Of a stretch of DNA of 64,000 nucleotides, positions 38,558 to 55,345 are shown piece by piece. Origin of the DNA: Lactifluus volemus (lineage: Eukaryota > Basidiomycota > Agaricomycetes > Russulales > Russulaceae); assembly GCA_022376515.1 (NCBI GenBank), contig WTXI01000012.1, forward strand, positions 124,001 to 188,000, given 5' to 3'. Numbering within the stretch: position 1 is the stretch's first letter; the number at the start of each line of letters is the position of its first letter. The translations under genes and the position numbers were made by a program. A model generated the notes under the pieces. The model saw nothing but the letters and a program-made list of their open reading frames with translations, was not told where the DNA came from and did not search any database.

Positions 38558-39553
38558 ATGTCTGATTCCCATGTAACATCAATGTCGCCCCAACTATCAG
38601 CTGCAGCAGTACACTCCCTCACCGAGGCGGAAATTCGAAAGAGGATCGAGCCCGACGCGTCAGTTCTTTCGCCGGATCCGCTCGCAGACTCGGAAGCGCT
38701 CCATACAAAGTCTGCAACTTACTACCCCACCATAGATCCGACCGGCGCGACGGTTGCTTACGTTCCTTTCAACTTCACCTCTCCCGAAGGGGATTTCGCA
38801 CGACGGTCATTCCACACCCACCGTGATAACAATGCGCACTCGGGCCCTTCCCGTAATGTCGGTCGCTCTGTACCACCCACTTCTCTGGCAACTGATTGGC
38901 ATTCGGTCACGGTACGTCTCACATAAAAATCTCCACCTCGCAGCGTAATCATAGCGAGGTTGGGTTTAGGAACAATCTTTAGTCAGGACCGTCAGCGCTC
39001 GGTTAGATCCCACCTTGACTGAGGCACGAACATTGCGGGATCAAGCACTCTGGAAGGGTACGCAATAATTCAATTCACGCCCCTTCCGTTAGTGATACCA
39101 CTAATCTATCTAGCTACATGGACCAGGTATTCCGTCAATCTAGCAATTGCACTGCAGGTCCTCCTCGGAGCAGTCTCGGTTACACTTGACACTATCGTGC
39201 ATAAGAGAGAAGTCCGTCCTACCTCACTCCTTCATTATTCATTTTACCAATATATTTCCCACAAGGTTGGCGTACTTGACGCTGTACTCAGCGGCTGCTC
39301 AACAGTCATCGCATCTTATCTTGCGGCTATGAGGGGCTCTAGTGAACCTGAGTATTCACTCCTTCGCGAATTCGTGCTTACAGGTTTCATACGTAAACTC
39401 GAGGCTTTCCTCCTCGACCATGGAGCTGAGTGCGGGAATGCTTACAAGGAGGATGTGGACAGGTTTCGTGACGAATTCAATCAACTCCTAGTTCCGCCCG
39501 GCTCCGGTGGAAGGATGGCGGACTTCCGATTTCATCCGGCAAGGAAACATTAA
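38558..39553 (+). CDS. SLATT-3: fungal SLATT 2TM protein, apparently intact
   Basis: Exons 38558-38911, 38970-39057 (88 nt), 39093-39211 (119 nt) and 39266-39553 total 849 nt (282 residues). The 54-nt last intron also lacks stops in frame, so retention would be tolerated. TM1 is IPLIYLATWTRYSVNLAIAL, TM2 is LDAVLSGCSTVIASYLAAM, followed by RGSSEPEYSLLREF. The N-terminus is shorter than SLATT-2; the chosen ATG is the first after an in-frame stop near 38488, so the 5' end may be eroded. It is convergent with the PLP enzyme b, about 350 bp between stops. Confidence 0.75.
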
Positions 39554-39904
39554 GTCTGATTTCCTGTTCGCGTATTTCACAAATGACCTCTTCACTTCCC
39601 TGCTGTGGAGACCCACGCCCAGTCTGACCAACTGGACTGCCTCAGGTTGGATCCCATAGGGAGGTCAGTCATACGATGAAACAGTGCTGTCATTCTTTTG
39701 TATACCACAGTTGAACTTGAATAGCTAGCTGAATGAAAGACTTCAGTTTCCTATAGATTCGCCTATCTCCAAGTCATTGCATCCTTCAGGTTTCCTGATG
39801 TCGGTAAGCGTATGCTATGTCAGGCCCAATTTTTTGCACGACAAGACAAGAACTCCCCACGGATGGTTCTCGTGGCACACTACTCTTTCTCACGCCTCCC
39901 TGAT

Positions 39905-41707
<1,803 letters not shown>

Positions 41708-42673
41708 CACCAAGAGACCACAGGGCGTAGGAAAGTAGAAATATTGAGACCCCTTTTATCATTTAGCGTGATTAACGGCGAATGCGCCATCAAATGGCCT
41801 AATACCTCTACTTAGCCTTGTGAGCCTACCTACTCACCGCGCGACGATCGCAATCGAGTGCCACATCAATTACGTCACGGCTAGTCCGTACTAGGTCTGA
41901 CTCACCAGCGGGCTGCGGGCCCATACTGTACACCTCTTAGGGTCAGATCTGTGGCGTTCTCTGGCAGGGTCTCAGCGCTCAGCGCTCAGCTACAGCGATT
42001 GCGCAATTCACGTCACGCGGAAGGTCGAAATAGAGATACTGAGAACGCAAAACGAAGGAAATACTATGCATTGTACTTAGGCTTTCCTGTGCTGGCCCCT
42101 CAAAGTGGATGACGACGTGTCCATGGAGCTATTCAGCATGGAGCTGCGGCTGAGGGTGGCATTGACGCTTGGGTTAGCAGGAGTTTCTGAATTTAATTTT
42201 CTTGTTGAGACGGACCAGTCCACCATCTCCTCACGAATTAGGCCACTGACAACGTGAAACATGAAGTTCCCCCACTGCCTGCGGACCCTCCGTGGAGCCT
42301 GCGCATATGACAGCACAGTCGCTGGAAACTATCACTGAGCAGTTGAGAAATTTGACACGCCTGAAGGAGCTAGCAGTGGGTGTGGCAAATCGAGTCAGGT
42401 GAGACCCGAACCCTAACCTCACGTAACAAAATTTGGTAGGCCGTCCCGTCTATGCTTTTAAAGGTCTTGCCACAGATCCAATAGCATCTAGTAGGCGGAC
42501 TTTCGAACCAGTCCCTGCCAACACCTCAGGCTTCCAAATATTTTGTGCTCTATCTTGCCTGAGAGTCTGAGACTGCACCAACTAAGTAGACCGGACAGAA
42601 CGGCTTGCCCGTCGACCGTTCCTCACTTGCAGCCAGCCCAGAACAACAGGCAAAAAACAAAACCTCTACGAAC
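41708..42673. other. Intergenic, no gene supported
   Basis: Putative shared 5' region between PLP copy b (leftward) and the RPB7 pseudogene (rightward). No further motif recognised. Confidence 0.45.
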
Positions 42674-43322
42674 ATGTCCTTCATTGTAACCCTCCTCTCC
42701 TTACCCCTCTTCTCCCTCACATAACAAGGCAAAAAATTGCTGCAGAAAGAGCTCACGCACACGATCATGTTACACCCGTCCTCGCCTGCAGCAGTATCTC
42801 GAATCGAAGCTCTACTCGGACGTCGAGGGAACCTGCTCTGGCCAAGTTCGTGACAAGGTATCGCGCTATCGTTTTCAAACCGCTCAAGGGTGAGGTCGTC
42901 GACGGAGTCGTCTACAATGTCACCCTGGTGCGTGATATTTCGGTCCTCAGGCTTTCATATGCTGACTCTCGTATGTACAGACAGGTATCTTTGCGGAGGT
43001 TGGACTCAGAACTGCTTCGTCTCGCAGAAGGTGCGCAGCGAGTTCCCTTTGTTCCTGACCGCATCCCATAATCCTGCAGCTCCTCCATCCGATCCGTCGT
43101 CGAACCCATCATCCTACACCTCACAGGACCAGGTAAGCCCCTCGAAAAACGCGATTCACCCCATTCCTTTCCCATCTCCCCGTGACAAACAAGTCATCGA
43201 GAACAGCACGAAAATTTAAATTATAGGCACGCGCGTGAAGACTTTGTACGAATCTCTTCACATTTTTCTCATTCGCGATCTCAGTTTGCAATAGGGAGTA
43301 CCACCTAGGCGTGATCGAATAA
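42674..43322 (+). pseudogene. RPB7: RPB7 (RNA polymerase II subunit) pseudogene retaining introns
   Basis: ATG 42674 MSFI, a GTAACC...CTGCAG intron (42686-42745), then KELTHTIMLHPS gives the Rpb7 N-terminus. Further pieces are LQQYLESKLYSDVEG-like (out of frame near 42790-42830), RYRAIVFKPLKGEVVDGVV (42850-42915), GIFAEVG after an intron (about 42986), SNPSSYTSQDQ (about 43095-43133), IENSTKI-stop-IIGTRV (about 43197-43245) and a terminal YxLGVIE with TAA at 43320. Internal deletions, frameshifts and TAA at about 43217 disable it. Introns present mean it arose by DNA duplication, not retroposition. A functional RPB7 must exist elsewhere, since the gene is essential in yeast. Confidence 0.85.
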
Positions 43323-43583
43323 TGCTTTCTTTGTTCTGGTGAAAATAGAAGGGGGAAAGATAAGGAGGGTTTATGAATCCAGTATTCACACCCGCTGATC
43401 CAGACCATTCTATTTTGGGTAAGTTTCACAATCCTTTATGATGTTCACCCGGAAGTTTTTAATGTTCCAGCGCTCGCAGATTGCAACACTGCCCTCTAGA
43501 GCTGTAACTAGAAAGCCTACTGACGATACAGGCCTTCTCTGTGATGGAAATTTGGTCATTCCTTAATTTTACCGCGCCCATGT

Positions 43584-43634
43584 CGTTTCGTTAAAAGCGC
43601 GAATCTTGAAGGTCATGTCATCAAACGTTCGACC
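43584..43634 (+). promoter_or_regulatory. Conserved upstream block of SLATT-4
   Basis: GTTTCGTTAAAAGCGCG then GGTCATGTCATCAAACGTTC lies 28-78 nt before ATG 43662. It is nearly identical to the block before SLATT-1. Confidence 0.45.
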
Positions 43635-43661
43635 GACCCTTTTCACTCCCTTGGATCCTCA

Positions 43662-44601
43662 ATGGATGCTGCGCTGAGCCCCGCTCAAGCTACCTCATCA
43701 GGTTCCAAGCCAGGGCGCAAGATTCCAGCCAATCCTGATTCCACAGTCACTTCCCCACCGGCACCCACCACTAGACTCACTGAAGCAGAAACCCAAACAG
43801 GGCCCGAGCCCTTTTCTCCGATTCCTTCACCAGACGTGTTCGCAGAAGAAGTAAAACCTGCAGGTTCTCATGCCCCGTAGATGAAGCTACGAAGGTTGAG
43901 GTCGATGCACCTCCATTCCTTTGGGCCCCACGCCCCCCCGAAGGCTCGGCGTTTGGTACGTCTGACATGGATCCCCACCGCAGCGCGTGATCATAGTGAG
44001 GCTTCGGGTTAGGGACAATTTCCGGCCGAGTCCGTCGGCGCTCGATTAGATTAATACCTTGGCTGAGGCATTGACGCTGCGGGATCGAGCCCTTCGAAAG
44101 GTACGCAACATCATTTTAACTCACCCTCAATTCAGTGACATTACTCATTCATCTAGCTACATGGATCAGGTATTCCATCAATATAGCAATTGCGTTGCAG
44201 CTCGCCCTCGCAGCGGTCGCCGTTACACTTGCGGCTATCATTAATAAGAAGGCGGTTCGTCCCACCTCACCACTTCACCTTTCACTATATCAATACTATT
44301 TTACATATAGGTCGAAGTACCTGACGCTGTTCTCGTCGGCAGCTCAACACTCGTCGCATCTTATCTTGCAACTATGATGGGCTCGAATGAGCCTGAGTAT
44401 TCATACCTTTGCCAGCACATACTTACCAGTTTCATACGTAAACTCGAGGCTTTCCTCTTCGACCATGGAACAGAGAGAGGAAATGCCCACGATAAGTCTG
44501 TGGAGGATTTTCGCGATGAATTCGAACGACTTCTGATTCCACCCCGTTGGAGTGGAAGGATGATCGACTTCCTTTTTGATCGGGAAAAGAAACGAGAGTA
44601 A
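43662..44601 (+). pseudogene. SLATT-4: fungal SLATT 2TM protein, disabled
   Basis: Exons correspond to 43662-about 43955, 44013-44100, 44136-44254 (119 nt) and 44311-44601. A missing base near 43877 places TAG in exon 1, and an inserted base in exon 2 creates TAA (GATTAATACC versus GATCCTACC in SLATT-2). The membrane part is preserved: TM1 LLIHLATWIRYSINIAIAL, TM2 DAVLVGSSTLVASYLATM, then GSNEPEYSYLCQHIL. It is convergent with PLP copy c. An internal start could only express a fragment. Confidence 0.75.
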
Positions 44602-45722
44602 GAGGGATAGTTCTAATCTCTGGCTCTGCGCTTCGCTGATGAGTTCACTTCCTTTCCAGTGAGAAGACTAGACGAACGGAAGATACGGCCGTAGGGAGGT
44701 AGACGCTCACCAATCTACAAGTACCTCATCTGGCATAGCTGTCACCTCTGAGAGTGGCCGTGATGAGCTGACACCATGACCCTAATGCTGAGATTCCTCC
44801 ACCGCAACTCGAATGCTATCGGTTGATGGGTCTCAGCACTGGAGATTGGGCTCTACCATCGCTACTATTTGATGTCAACGTACCATATAGGAAGCTTTTT
44901 TTTTTCATTTTGATAACAATTAGGACTTTTTTTTATTTTCGTTCTGCATGAGCACTTTAACGGCACCCTCCCCATGAATTGGACGACATTGCCCAGCTCT
45001 AGTTCGCACTAAGCGTCACATGACCTCCGGAATTGGCCGACTCGGTACCGGGTTCACCAAGTCGCTTGCAAGACCCAAATCGCCGCTCTATCTCCAGCCT
45101 CGCTCAAACGGCACGCTCACCGTTCCCTTGACTTGTGAAATCACAAGCGCGCGCACTTTTAATTGCTTACGTTATACCCAGGATATCATGTAAATCTCGG
45201 TGATTTACCGGCTTACCTTCGTGTTCTGTTCCGATATCTTCATCTCGGCGTTTCGTCCTAAAATCAGGGAGATGTGACATGACGCGTAGGCCTGTAGCCG
45301 AGGGCCTGGCGGTTCGTGTTATAGTATATTTGACGTCGCAAATCTGGGCGGCCCCGCTTCGCACACCGCATCACGCTGGATGACTTCTAACTCCAGATGA
45401 TGAGTGCTCGATGAGTGGCCGTGGACATTGCGCGATATATCTGACAGTACAGATATGCACGCTAAAACTTCGTATCAGGCGCCTTGTTCCGAGTCGTTGA
45501 ACTACTCGTGATTGGCTATCGTGATCGATGTGCCGCTGAGAAAATTGTAGTTGATCTCGAGCTGATCTCGAGACTGAAGTTTCGTAGACACCAGGCACAC
45601 AGAATAGACATACGTCCCATCTATCCTTTTTTTTTTTTTTGGAGAACGCTGATCTAATATTTATCCCCACACTTCCGTTTCTCCGACTACTCTCGTACGC
45701 AGCTGACGACTGCCTTCCGTAT
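44602..45722. other. Intergenic between SLATT-4 and PLP copy c
   Basis: No gene supported. A segment near 45060-45130 (GCTTGCAAGACCC..TCGCCGCTCTA) recurs near 31733 and 48780, another trace of the repeated unit. Confidence 0.5.
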
Positions 45723-47535
<1,813 letters not shown>

Positions 47536-50500
47536 TGGGGGTAGGAAAGTGGAAATACATTGATTTGGGGTCGCTTTATCTGCTGGGGGTGATCACGACA
47601 GGAGCACGCCATTCTACCTTCGAATGGCTGATGGCTCTACTTCTGGCTTTAATTCTTCCTAATTTACCACAGTGACTGTAGCGAGGACCGCACTCACTGC
47701 GCAAGAATCGCGGTTGAGTAGCACACCTTACGTCATATCATGTCGTTGGTCGCTAAGAGAATCACTTTGGCAGCCTTCTATTGTACAACCAATTTACTTA
47801 CCCTCTCAGGCTGCGTTCTCTCCATGCACTTGAAGTCACAACGTTTGTAAGTGTATGATTTGCAACAACGAACGCTTGTCTCAAGTTGTTTGACTCTTAT
47901 TTCTGTCATCGTACAAGCAATTGAACTGAAGCACGCACGTGCCAGTGCCATCTTAGTAGGAAGCATTTTCTTCAAAGGCTGCAAGGTCTTAGCAAGTCCG
48001 AGCTTGATCGTGACATTTAGGTTGCCCAAAGGAACAACTCACTGGCAGGTACCAGTTACATGATGTGCAGCGTTAACTCGAACGCGGAGTAGTAGTATTC
48101 CAGACGATTTGGTGCTGAACATTGTGGCCAATCATTCAAGCACCTTATACAGTATGTACGAATCCCTCGCGCTTTCTCAGCGCGTCGTCGATCACAAACG
48201 ACCCAACATAGCAAACCCGTGTATGCTAGCCGATGCTATCGGCTAGCACGCGCAGTGACACAGGCGGCGGGTCACGAGGCCGTGTACATGGATGACGTAA
48301 TACATGAAGCAAACAACCACCCGCAGTGGCAGGACACGACACGCCCCTCCATCGTATCGTACCCCCTACACTTCACGGGGCCCATAACGCTCTCTCAGAA
48401 CAGATTGTCAATGTGTGCTGTTGCTGCTGTGCTTGTGCTATAGTGTGACACTGTCGTTATGGACTCCACATACGATATGTGTTCGTTTGTCTTGCTTTTG
48501 CCACTGTGTTTTTGTGAGTTGGAAGTCGCGCCATGCTAGTGCGGTGACTCGGAGGATATCTTCTCCAGAAGAAACGGCCTGACCATGCTAATGACTCGGA
48601 GGCTCTGAACCCAGCGGCGTCGTCACACGAGCTCAAGCGCTCAAGCTCAAGGACTCGGCCGAGGTGTCGGAGACGACACGATTTCTCTCCCAGTGAGAGG
48701 CACAACTCACCTGCGCGTTCTATAGTGCCCCTCACGAGCCTCACGGCATTCTTGTCTCGGATCATCGCAAACCTGAGATGCTTGCAGGCCCGAATTGTCG
48801 CTCTTCGTTCGAACCGTGCCCTTACCGTATATACAAGTGCACACATTGTAATTGTACACCTTGTCTCGCAGCCAGGAAGGACATCGCATATATCACAAAA
48901 GCCCCTTCTGTATTCACTTCCTTTGATGATCACGGGACGACCCTCGTGTCTTCGGGTGCAAGGAACTAGGGATAAATTGCTTGTCCAAAGCGGGTGCGTT
49001 ACATGCAGCATGTCAGTAGCACTTGCACGTGTGTGGTTTCTACATCATCTGTGTGATTTCTGTGCTGTAAGTGCGAGCGCCAGCAGGAAGGCCTAGTAGG
49101 TTTTTTAGATGCCTCGATGACTTGCGGATCGATGGTCTTCGAGAGTACAGAGAATTTATTGTGTGGGCCAAGGGGAACACAATACGTACGTGGTACATTG
49201 GCGTAATAGTTCCAGAGGTATCATAATTCATGAGCGCCATGAACAAGAATCCCTCTTGCATGGAATATGTGCACGTGACTCAGATTTGACCATTTTATTT
49301 ACGTAGTCCCAATATAGACTAAGCCCCGTCCACTCGAGCAAACTCTTCCGAGGTCCGTTTCCATAGCAGGCACAGAAGCACGAACCACTAGAGGCTGTCA
49401 TGCCATGACAAACTCAATTCTGAGTCAATGCTAGGTCTAATTGAGTGTTCAATCCCGTGTCAATTTTATTGTTTCCCAGATAGCCTGAGAAATGCCTCAA
49501 GTTATTCGTATAAACGCCGCGAATCGGATTGGCTCCAAGATTGGCTCCGCACTTTACTCCATTCATTGCGAACAAATTGCTCCCGGCTGGGTGGTTGCCT
49601 TCAATTCCACATCACTATTTTCGCCGAAAAGGCAGCATCTATGGGAGACTACAATACTCACTGGCATTATGCGTCGGTTAGCCTCAAACAAGGCGTGTGA
49701 CGGTCCTTCTGTTCAGTAACACTAGTCTCGCAAGGCAACTCTTTGATTACAAGCGGTTGAACGTGCTGCACTATTCCAAGAACGGCCATATTCAAGCTTA
49801 AGCATTACTTCGCAACTGTATTTGACTTCAAATCACATGTTCGTCAATGCATTTTCGATTTGTCACGTGACAGGGGTCAATTGAATTATCGACGAATGAT
49901 CGACGAACATGTGGTCTAACGATGGACCATTCACAGTGGTAACTCGCGATCGATTACTGGGACAACCCACCTAGCCAATATGTCCTCGAAGTGTGCTATT
50001 AAGTTACGCCAATACATATCGGGTATCCAACCTCCAAGGATAATAAAATACAGGCAGTGTTACTGTCTCAAATTCTCAAGCCCGAGGAATTTACGTCAGT
50101 TACTGCTCCCATATCACATCGGCTACTGTACTGTACTGTGCGATACGGTAAAACGTGTTGCCGCTCTCTTGGTCCTGACCAGCCAATCATTGTTCTTTTG
50201 TGACTTACTAAAAGATCTTCAGATTCCTCATCAGCAACGAATAATGCCGAGACTACTTCCATTTTGGGTACATCGGATCTTTTCTCGACACGGAGAACGG
50301 AAGTCCATTGAATCCCTGGATTGTGGCACACCACGCCGCCGCGGCGAAGTAGGTGCCCGTGGTCTTCATCCGCGACGCGTCTGGATCCGAAGCTAACACC
50401 CATGCCGCGGCGTCATGGGATTGGTACAACGACTCTGATTAGTTAGACCTCCTGGCATCACATCTGGCAAGCAGACCTACCCTGGCACCCAGTTTGTTGC

Positions 50501-50667
50501 AGCAACCGAGGGTTAACTTACTAGCGCATTTAGGGGACAGGCACAGTCTGTTCGTATTGTCGTCTTCTGTTCCATTACTGCTGTCCATCTTGCTTCTAGC
50601 CGTGGCTTTTAACCGCATACTGCAAGGGAAGCATGACAGAGTCTTCCTTCCCCTTCTCTCCTCCCCC
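47536..50667. other. Long gene-poor stretch
   Basis: No exon chain recognised on either strand in 3.1 kb. A repeated non-coding segment lies near 48775-48840. Frames at 48.4-49.1 and 50.0-50.4 kb show no domain I can identify. Confidence 0.45.
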
Positions 50668-52138
50668 ATGAGTACCTCGCAGCCAAACGAGCCCAACCCG
50701 TCCACGGAATCGTCCCCTGCGGCGCCCTCACAAACTACTCCGCCAGCTGCAGCACAAACCACCCCCTCTTTGCAGGCGCAGTCGTCCGTCCCTCGAGATA
50801 GCTCAGTAGAACCGTCCACGCAAACGACTCCACCGGATGCAGCTCAAAATGTGCATTCTCCGCTTGGACTTGCCTCTATTGAACGGAAGCGTTCATCAGA
50901 TGCACCTGCACCTGCGTCAATCACCGCACTGGGCAGCACGCTGGCACAAGCCGTGCCTTCACTGCTATCGCCGCCTCCTGCCCTTCGAGAAAGTCTAGGT
51001 GATACTTTCATGTCCGCTATCCAGGCAGGTTCTGTAAGGACCGCGGTTTCTCTCCCTGAGCAACCCTCGACAACCCCCATTACACAACTATCTCAACCAC
51101 GGGCCAAATCACTTCAAGAACCCTCAGCGGATGTACTGCGGCCTGCACTCGCAGAATCGTCAAAACGTGAGGTGGAAGCGACCCCTCCGCCTCTTACCCC
51201 CATCCCCTCTCACGGCTCCAGGAGAGAACCTACACCCCCACGCGGACTTCCGCGCATTGGGCGGTTGCACCCAGCCCAACTTGACGCTCCTTTGCCATCG
51301 CTACCACGTGACTCGCGTCCCGCTCCCGCTCCTCCCCCAAACGTCTATCGTCGTTCTGGAGTGACCTACCCCGACAGTGAAACAGCATGGCAGACTCGAG
51401 ATGAAATTGTGCGTTCTTTGACGCCATTTATGTACCTTCTTGCCGGACTAACTCCTCTGCCGCGATCCTCTCTGGTAGCATCGTGAAAGGACTCTCGCGG
51501 AGCGACTGAAACCAACCCTTGACGCAGCCATTGCAGAGAAGAACAAGTCCGAGTATCGAGGTGAGTCATACAAAGTTGGTATAAGCGCTGTAAAAATGTC
51601 TACCGACTCCTGTGTCTCTCCTACAGCAAAATGGACGAACATGGCGATTAATGTCGCCATAGGTCTGCAAGTATTTCTTGGTGCCCTCACCACCGCTCTC
51701 GGAGCTGCACTGACCGGTAAAAGTGTGCGTAGAGTCTGAGTCACTGTTACACTGCTCCACGACTTGCCTGACTTCTCTACTAGACATCTGTCGCAATCTC
51801 AGTCCTTGGTGGCGCATCAACTCTTGTGGCGTCCTACCTCGCTCGTACGCGGGGCTCGAATGAGCCAGAATTTTCGATGCATCGTACGCACGCGCTCGAA
51901 CACTTTGTGCGTGAGGTCGAGGGGTTCACCCTGGACTATGGGAACGAGGTCGGGCACCAGTGGGACGATAAAGTCAACGGCTTCAGGCTTGGGTTTGAGG
52001 ATATACTTTGGGAATCGCCCAGGGAGTCTCGCGGTCAAGCCAGATGAAGGAGCCAAGCCTGGCACCAACACCAGTCAAAGTCATGAGAAGGGGATAGGTA
52101 TATCAGATCCCACTACGGGGTTTAGTGGGAATGAGTGA
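50668..52138 (+). CDS. SLATT-5: fungal SLATT protein (subfamily 2), C-terminal tail shifted
   Basis: Exons 50668-51408, 51479-51560 (82 nt), 51627-51724 (98 nt) and 51784 onward; intron phases 0/1/0 are the same as in SLATT-1 to -4. The N-terminus MSTSQPNEP plus about 240 Ser/Pro/Thr/Gln-rich residues is shared with SLATT-6. Exon 2 is a charged helix (ERTLAERLKPTLDAAIAEKN). TM1 is MAINVAIGLQVFLGALTTAL; TM2 and signature are VLGGASTLVASYLAR then TRGSNEPEFSMHR. The exon 4 frame as written stops at 52047 (394 residues). Relative to SLATT-6 there is an extra T near 52010; without it the frame would continue ILGNRPGSLAV...FSGNE to 52138. The effector core is unaffected, so the gene may function. 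Confidence 0.8.
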
Positions 52139-53777
52139 GTGCAGGATTTCCTGTACTTCTGCGGGTATTTGCTAACGCGGCAAATTTAAATAGGAAGTAT
52201 CCCGTGAGCGGTACGAACCACAAGTTGGGACTCTTGGCAGTGTAGGATCACAACCGACGAATCGAACCACTCGGAGCATTTTTTTGTTCTGCACGTCGAG
52301 CGCATGTCCGTGAACATGTAACGCAGCAATTACGACCCTGAAGGCGCACCACCACTAGCAACTGATGATAATGAATGAAACATTCATGATTCAGAGCGGC
52401 CAGTTTGGCAGTATGAGATTGTAACGTACTAAATCGACGAGGCAGAAGACTGAAAGGATGTATGTCTTCCTACATTGACTCGGATGTTGATTGTTACTTC
52501 GTGAATATATCGTACGTTGGGATGTTTTCCAGTTTTGGTTTGTCTCTTTGAAGCACAGTGATCCAAGCGGTGGTCGCGCGTCGACGCGTTGACGTACTGA
52601 TCATGACAAGGTATCATTACTGATAATTTCCCCTAAGGAGTCCCTTTCTCAATTCATTCTCAAAGCAAAACGGTAAAGAAACCGTGTCCAATACCATCTC
52701 TTGACGACACAAAGGGGAGATTGCCAATTGTCAAAGTGACAGCACCACGTGACCATAATGGTATCCGCGGATTGCCGCGCGGCAATAATAATCCGGCAAG
52801 ACTGATGCCGGTTCCAGAGATATCGCCGTACAGTATTCCCGAATCTGGTCTGCGAAGAATAAATCAAACAAGTGTCTGACAGCGAATAAAGCCTGGGAAA
52901 AAGGTATTCGAATACTGATCGTTCGGGAGGGATGTTGTAAGAGTAAGTTGAAAACTTGAATGTAACTTTTTACTACTGAATGTTCTCGGCGCCAGCCGAT
53001 GTCCCAAACACAATACTGTGGTAGACAGTTACGTACTGGTGCCTTGTAGGCTTGTACTAGTTGTAGACAAAGCGCCCCACGGTGTACCTGTTTTTCGACG
53101 GAGGTTAGAGGATTTCACAAGAGTTTTCAGTCTCTACGCACGGCCGAGTACTAAACATGCTGAAACTTCGTTTCATTCTTGTAGCACAAGAGGTATAAAA
53201 CATCCTCACGATATCTCCCAAGCCTATTCCATGAGGAAGAAGCATTGGAGCAGACTTTTTATTGAAGGCTGAATTATTCCGTAAAGGTTGTGACAGCCCG
53301 AGCCGGGTATGGAAGGGAACCAAAATTAGCTAGCACCAACATTAAGGGCAAACCCGGGACAAAGAAAGTTCCTTGAGCGGCTCCTGAATGGCTCAGTTTT
53401 TTGAAAGTTATGGCTGCGGAGCGGAGAAATAGCGGGTCATCCTTTTTACAAGATGAAGGTCATCGCTCACTCACTGCACAGTTCAGGAGTAAGGGAGGGT
53501 GAATTCAAGGTGGGATATCAGATGATTAGTCACAAACATGTTGGAACAACGTATCACTAGTAAAAGTAAGGAGGGTATGATGCTGTGAGCGTACTGCCCA
53601 GTCGAGTGTCCGTGAGCCTATGAAGAACAGACAGTGGCACGTGGATACAAAAACAAAGATGAAACTGGATGTATACAAGGGAAGTCCCACGAATCCTATA
53701 CTATCTTGTTCGCAAGATATTTTCTATTTGAGTTACTCCTTTAGCAAGCTCGTGCACAAGTAGCGTAACTGCTGCAC
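52139..53777. other. Intergenic between convergent SLATT-5 and SLATT-6
   Basis: No gene recognised. The two flanking genes are inverted paralogs meeting tail to tail. Confidence 0.5.
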
Positions 53778-55345
53778 TCACCCGTTTCCACTTCCCGCGA
53801 TGGAATCGAGACCGCCGCCCATTCCCTTCAAGTTACCTTGGCCGGTGTTGGTGTTGGCTCCCGGTATGACGCTTCCTGGGCCATTTCCGAGTATAGTCTC
53901 CAACCCGTGCCGGAAGCCTTTGATCTTCACATCCCACTCGGGCACGACCTCATCAAACTCATGGTCATCCTTGAACCCGTTGATCTCACGTAGAAAATGA
54001 TTGAGCCCATCTTTAAGACGTATCGAGGTCTCCGGCTCATTTGAGCCACGCATGCGCGCCAGGTACGACGCCACAAGCGTTGATGCACCACCAAGGACTG
54101 AAATTGCGACCGTTGTCTAGCAGAGATGTCAGACAGATCACAGAGCGGCGTAGCATGATGCCACGCACACTTTTACCATTCAGTGAAGCACCGAGAGCGG
54201 TGGTGAGTGCGCCGAGAAAAACTTGCAGACCAATTGCTATATTAAGCAACCACTTTGACCATTGAGCTAAATCGAAAGGCACGAAGATCGACAGAAGTTT
54301 CATAGCGCGTATACCAACCCTCTTACCTTTCTTTTTAGCCTTTTCCATCTCATCAGTGGCTGTTGTAATGGTTCTCTCCAGCCGAGCACCGACGTTCCTT
54401 CCAGGGGGCTAGCGAAGGAAATCCCAGCCAAAGAGTCAGTCCCGCCAAGTAGATAAACGTCATTATGGAACACACATGCTTCCTCCCATCTGGAGTGCGC
54501 CATGCCATTTCACTGTTTTCATAGGCTACGTCTGAACGATGTCGGGCACTTGTGGAGATGGAAACTGACGGAAAAGAGGCATCATGTTGGGGTGAGTGCC
54601 CGGAACGCGCAGTTCCGCGTGGATGGGTAAAGTCACGCCTTTCGCGCCTGGCGTCGTGAGAGGCGATAGGGGCCGGAAATGTTGGCACCACACCACTTCT
54701 TGGCATATCTGCAGGTGCGCGCTGACGCAGATGCGCTGAGTTTTCTTGAAGAGGTTCAGGCCGAGGTTGAGGTTGAGGTACTTGATCAATACGAGGTGTC
54801 GAAGGTTGCTCATTGAGCGAAACCGTGGGTCTTTCCATATCCACAGGGGTAGCCGACATGTCAGAATCACTGGGACTTTCTCGAGGGGCGGGAGGCGGTA
54901 ACGGTGCGTTTTGTGTTTCACCAAGTGGAGATACTTGGGTAACCTGGGGTATGGAGGGCTGTTCTGGGAGAGAATCCGTGATTCTCGCTGCACCAATTGG
55001 GGCAGCCGATGTAGGGGATTCCCCCGGACTTTCTCGAGAGGGAGGAGATGATGACAACCGAAGTATAGTTTGTGCTGCACTCAGCGCTGCACTGGACGCG
55101 GCCGTGGGTCCATCTGATGAGTTCCCCCTTTCAGTAGAGGGCCGGAGCAAGGCAAGAACAGTTTGGGCATCCAGTTGAGTCACTGGAGTGTGTGCATCTG
55201 TTAAGCTATCTCGACGGGAGGACGACTGCGACAACAGGTTAAACAAGGCTTGTGCAGCACTCAGTGGACTAGGCGGGCGGGACAGGGTAAGGGAGGATTG
55301 CCTGCGCGACTCGGACTTGGGCTCGTTGGGTTGCGACGTACTCAT
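53778..55345 (-). CDS. SLATT-6: fungal SLATT protein (subfamily 2), intact
   Basis: Exons 55345-54476, 54408-54327 (82 nt), 54266-54169 (98 nt) and 54116-53778 total 1389 nt (462 residues) in frame. The long disordered N-terminus has internal repeats of the type PxxRESPxxSxxSATPxxxxRxTxSLxEQPSTPxxxQV. Exon 2 gives LERTITTATDEMEKAKKK, TM1 is LLNIAIGLQVFLGALTTALG, TM2 is VLGGASTLVASYLAR, then MRGSNEPETSIRLKDGLNHF. A tail ILGNGPG and a Gly/Asn-rich end follow. It is the inverted partner of SLATT-5. Predicted membrane-active effector by family; localisation unknown. Confidence 0.85.
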
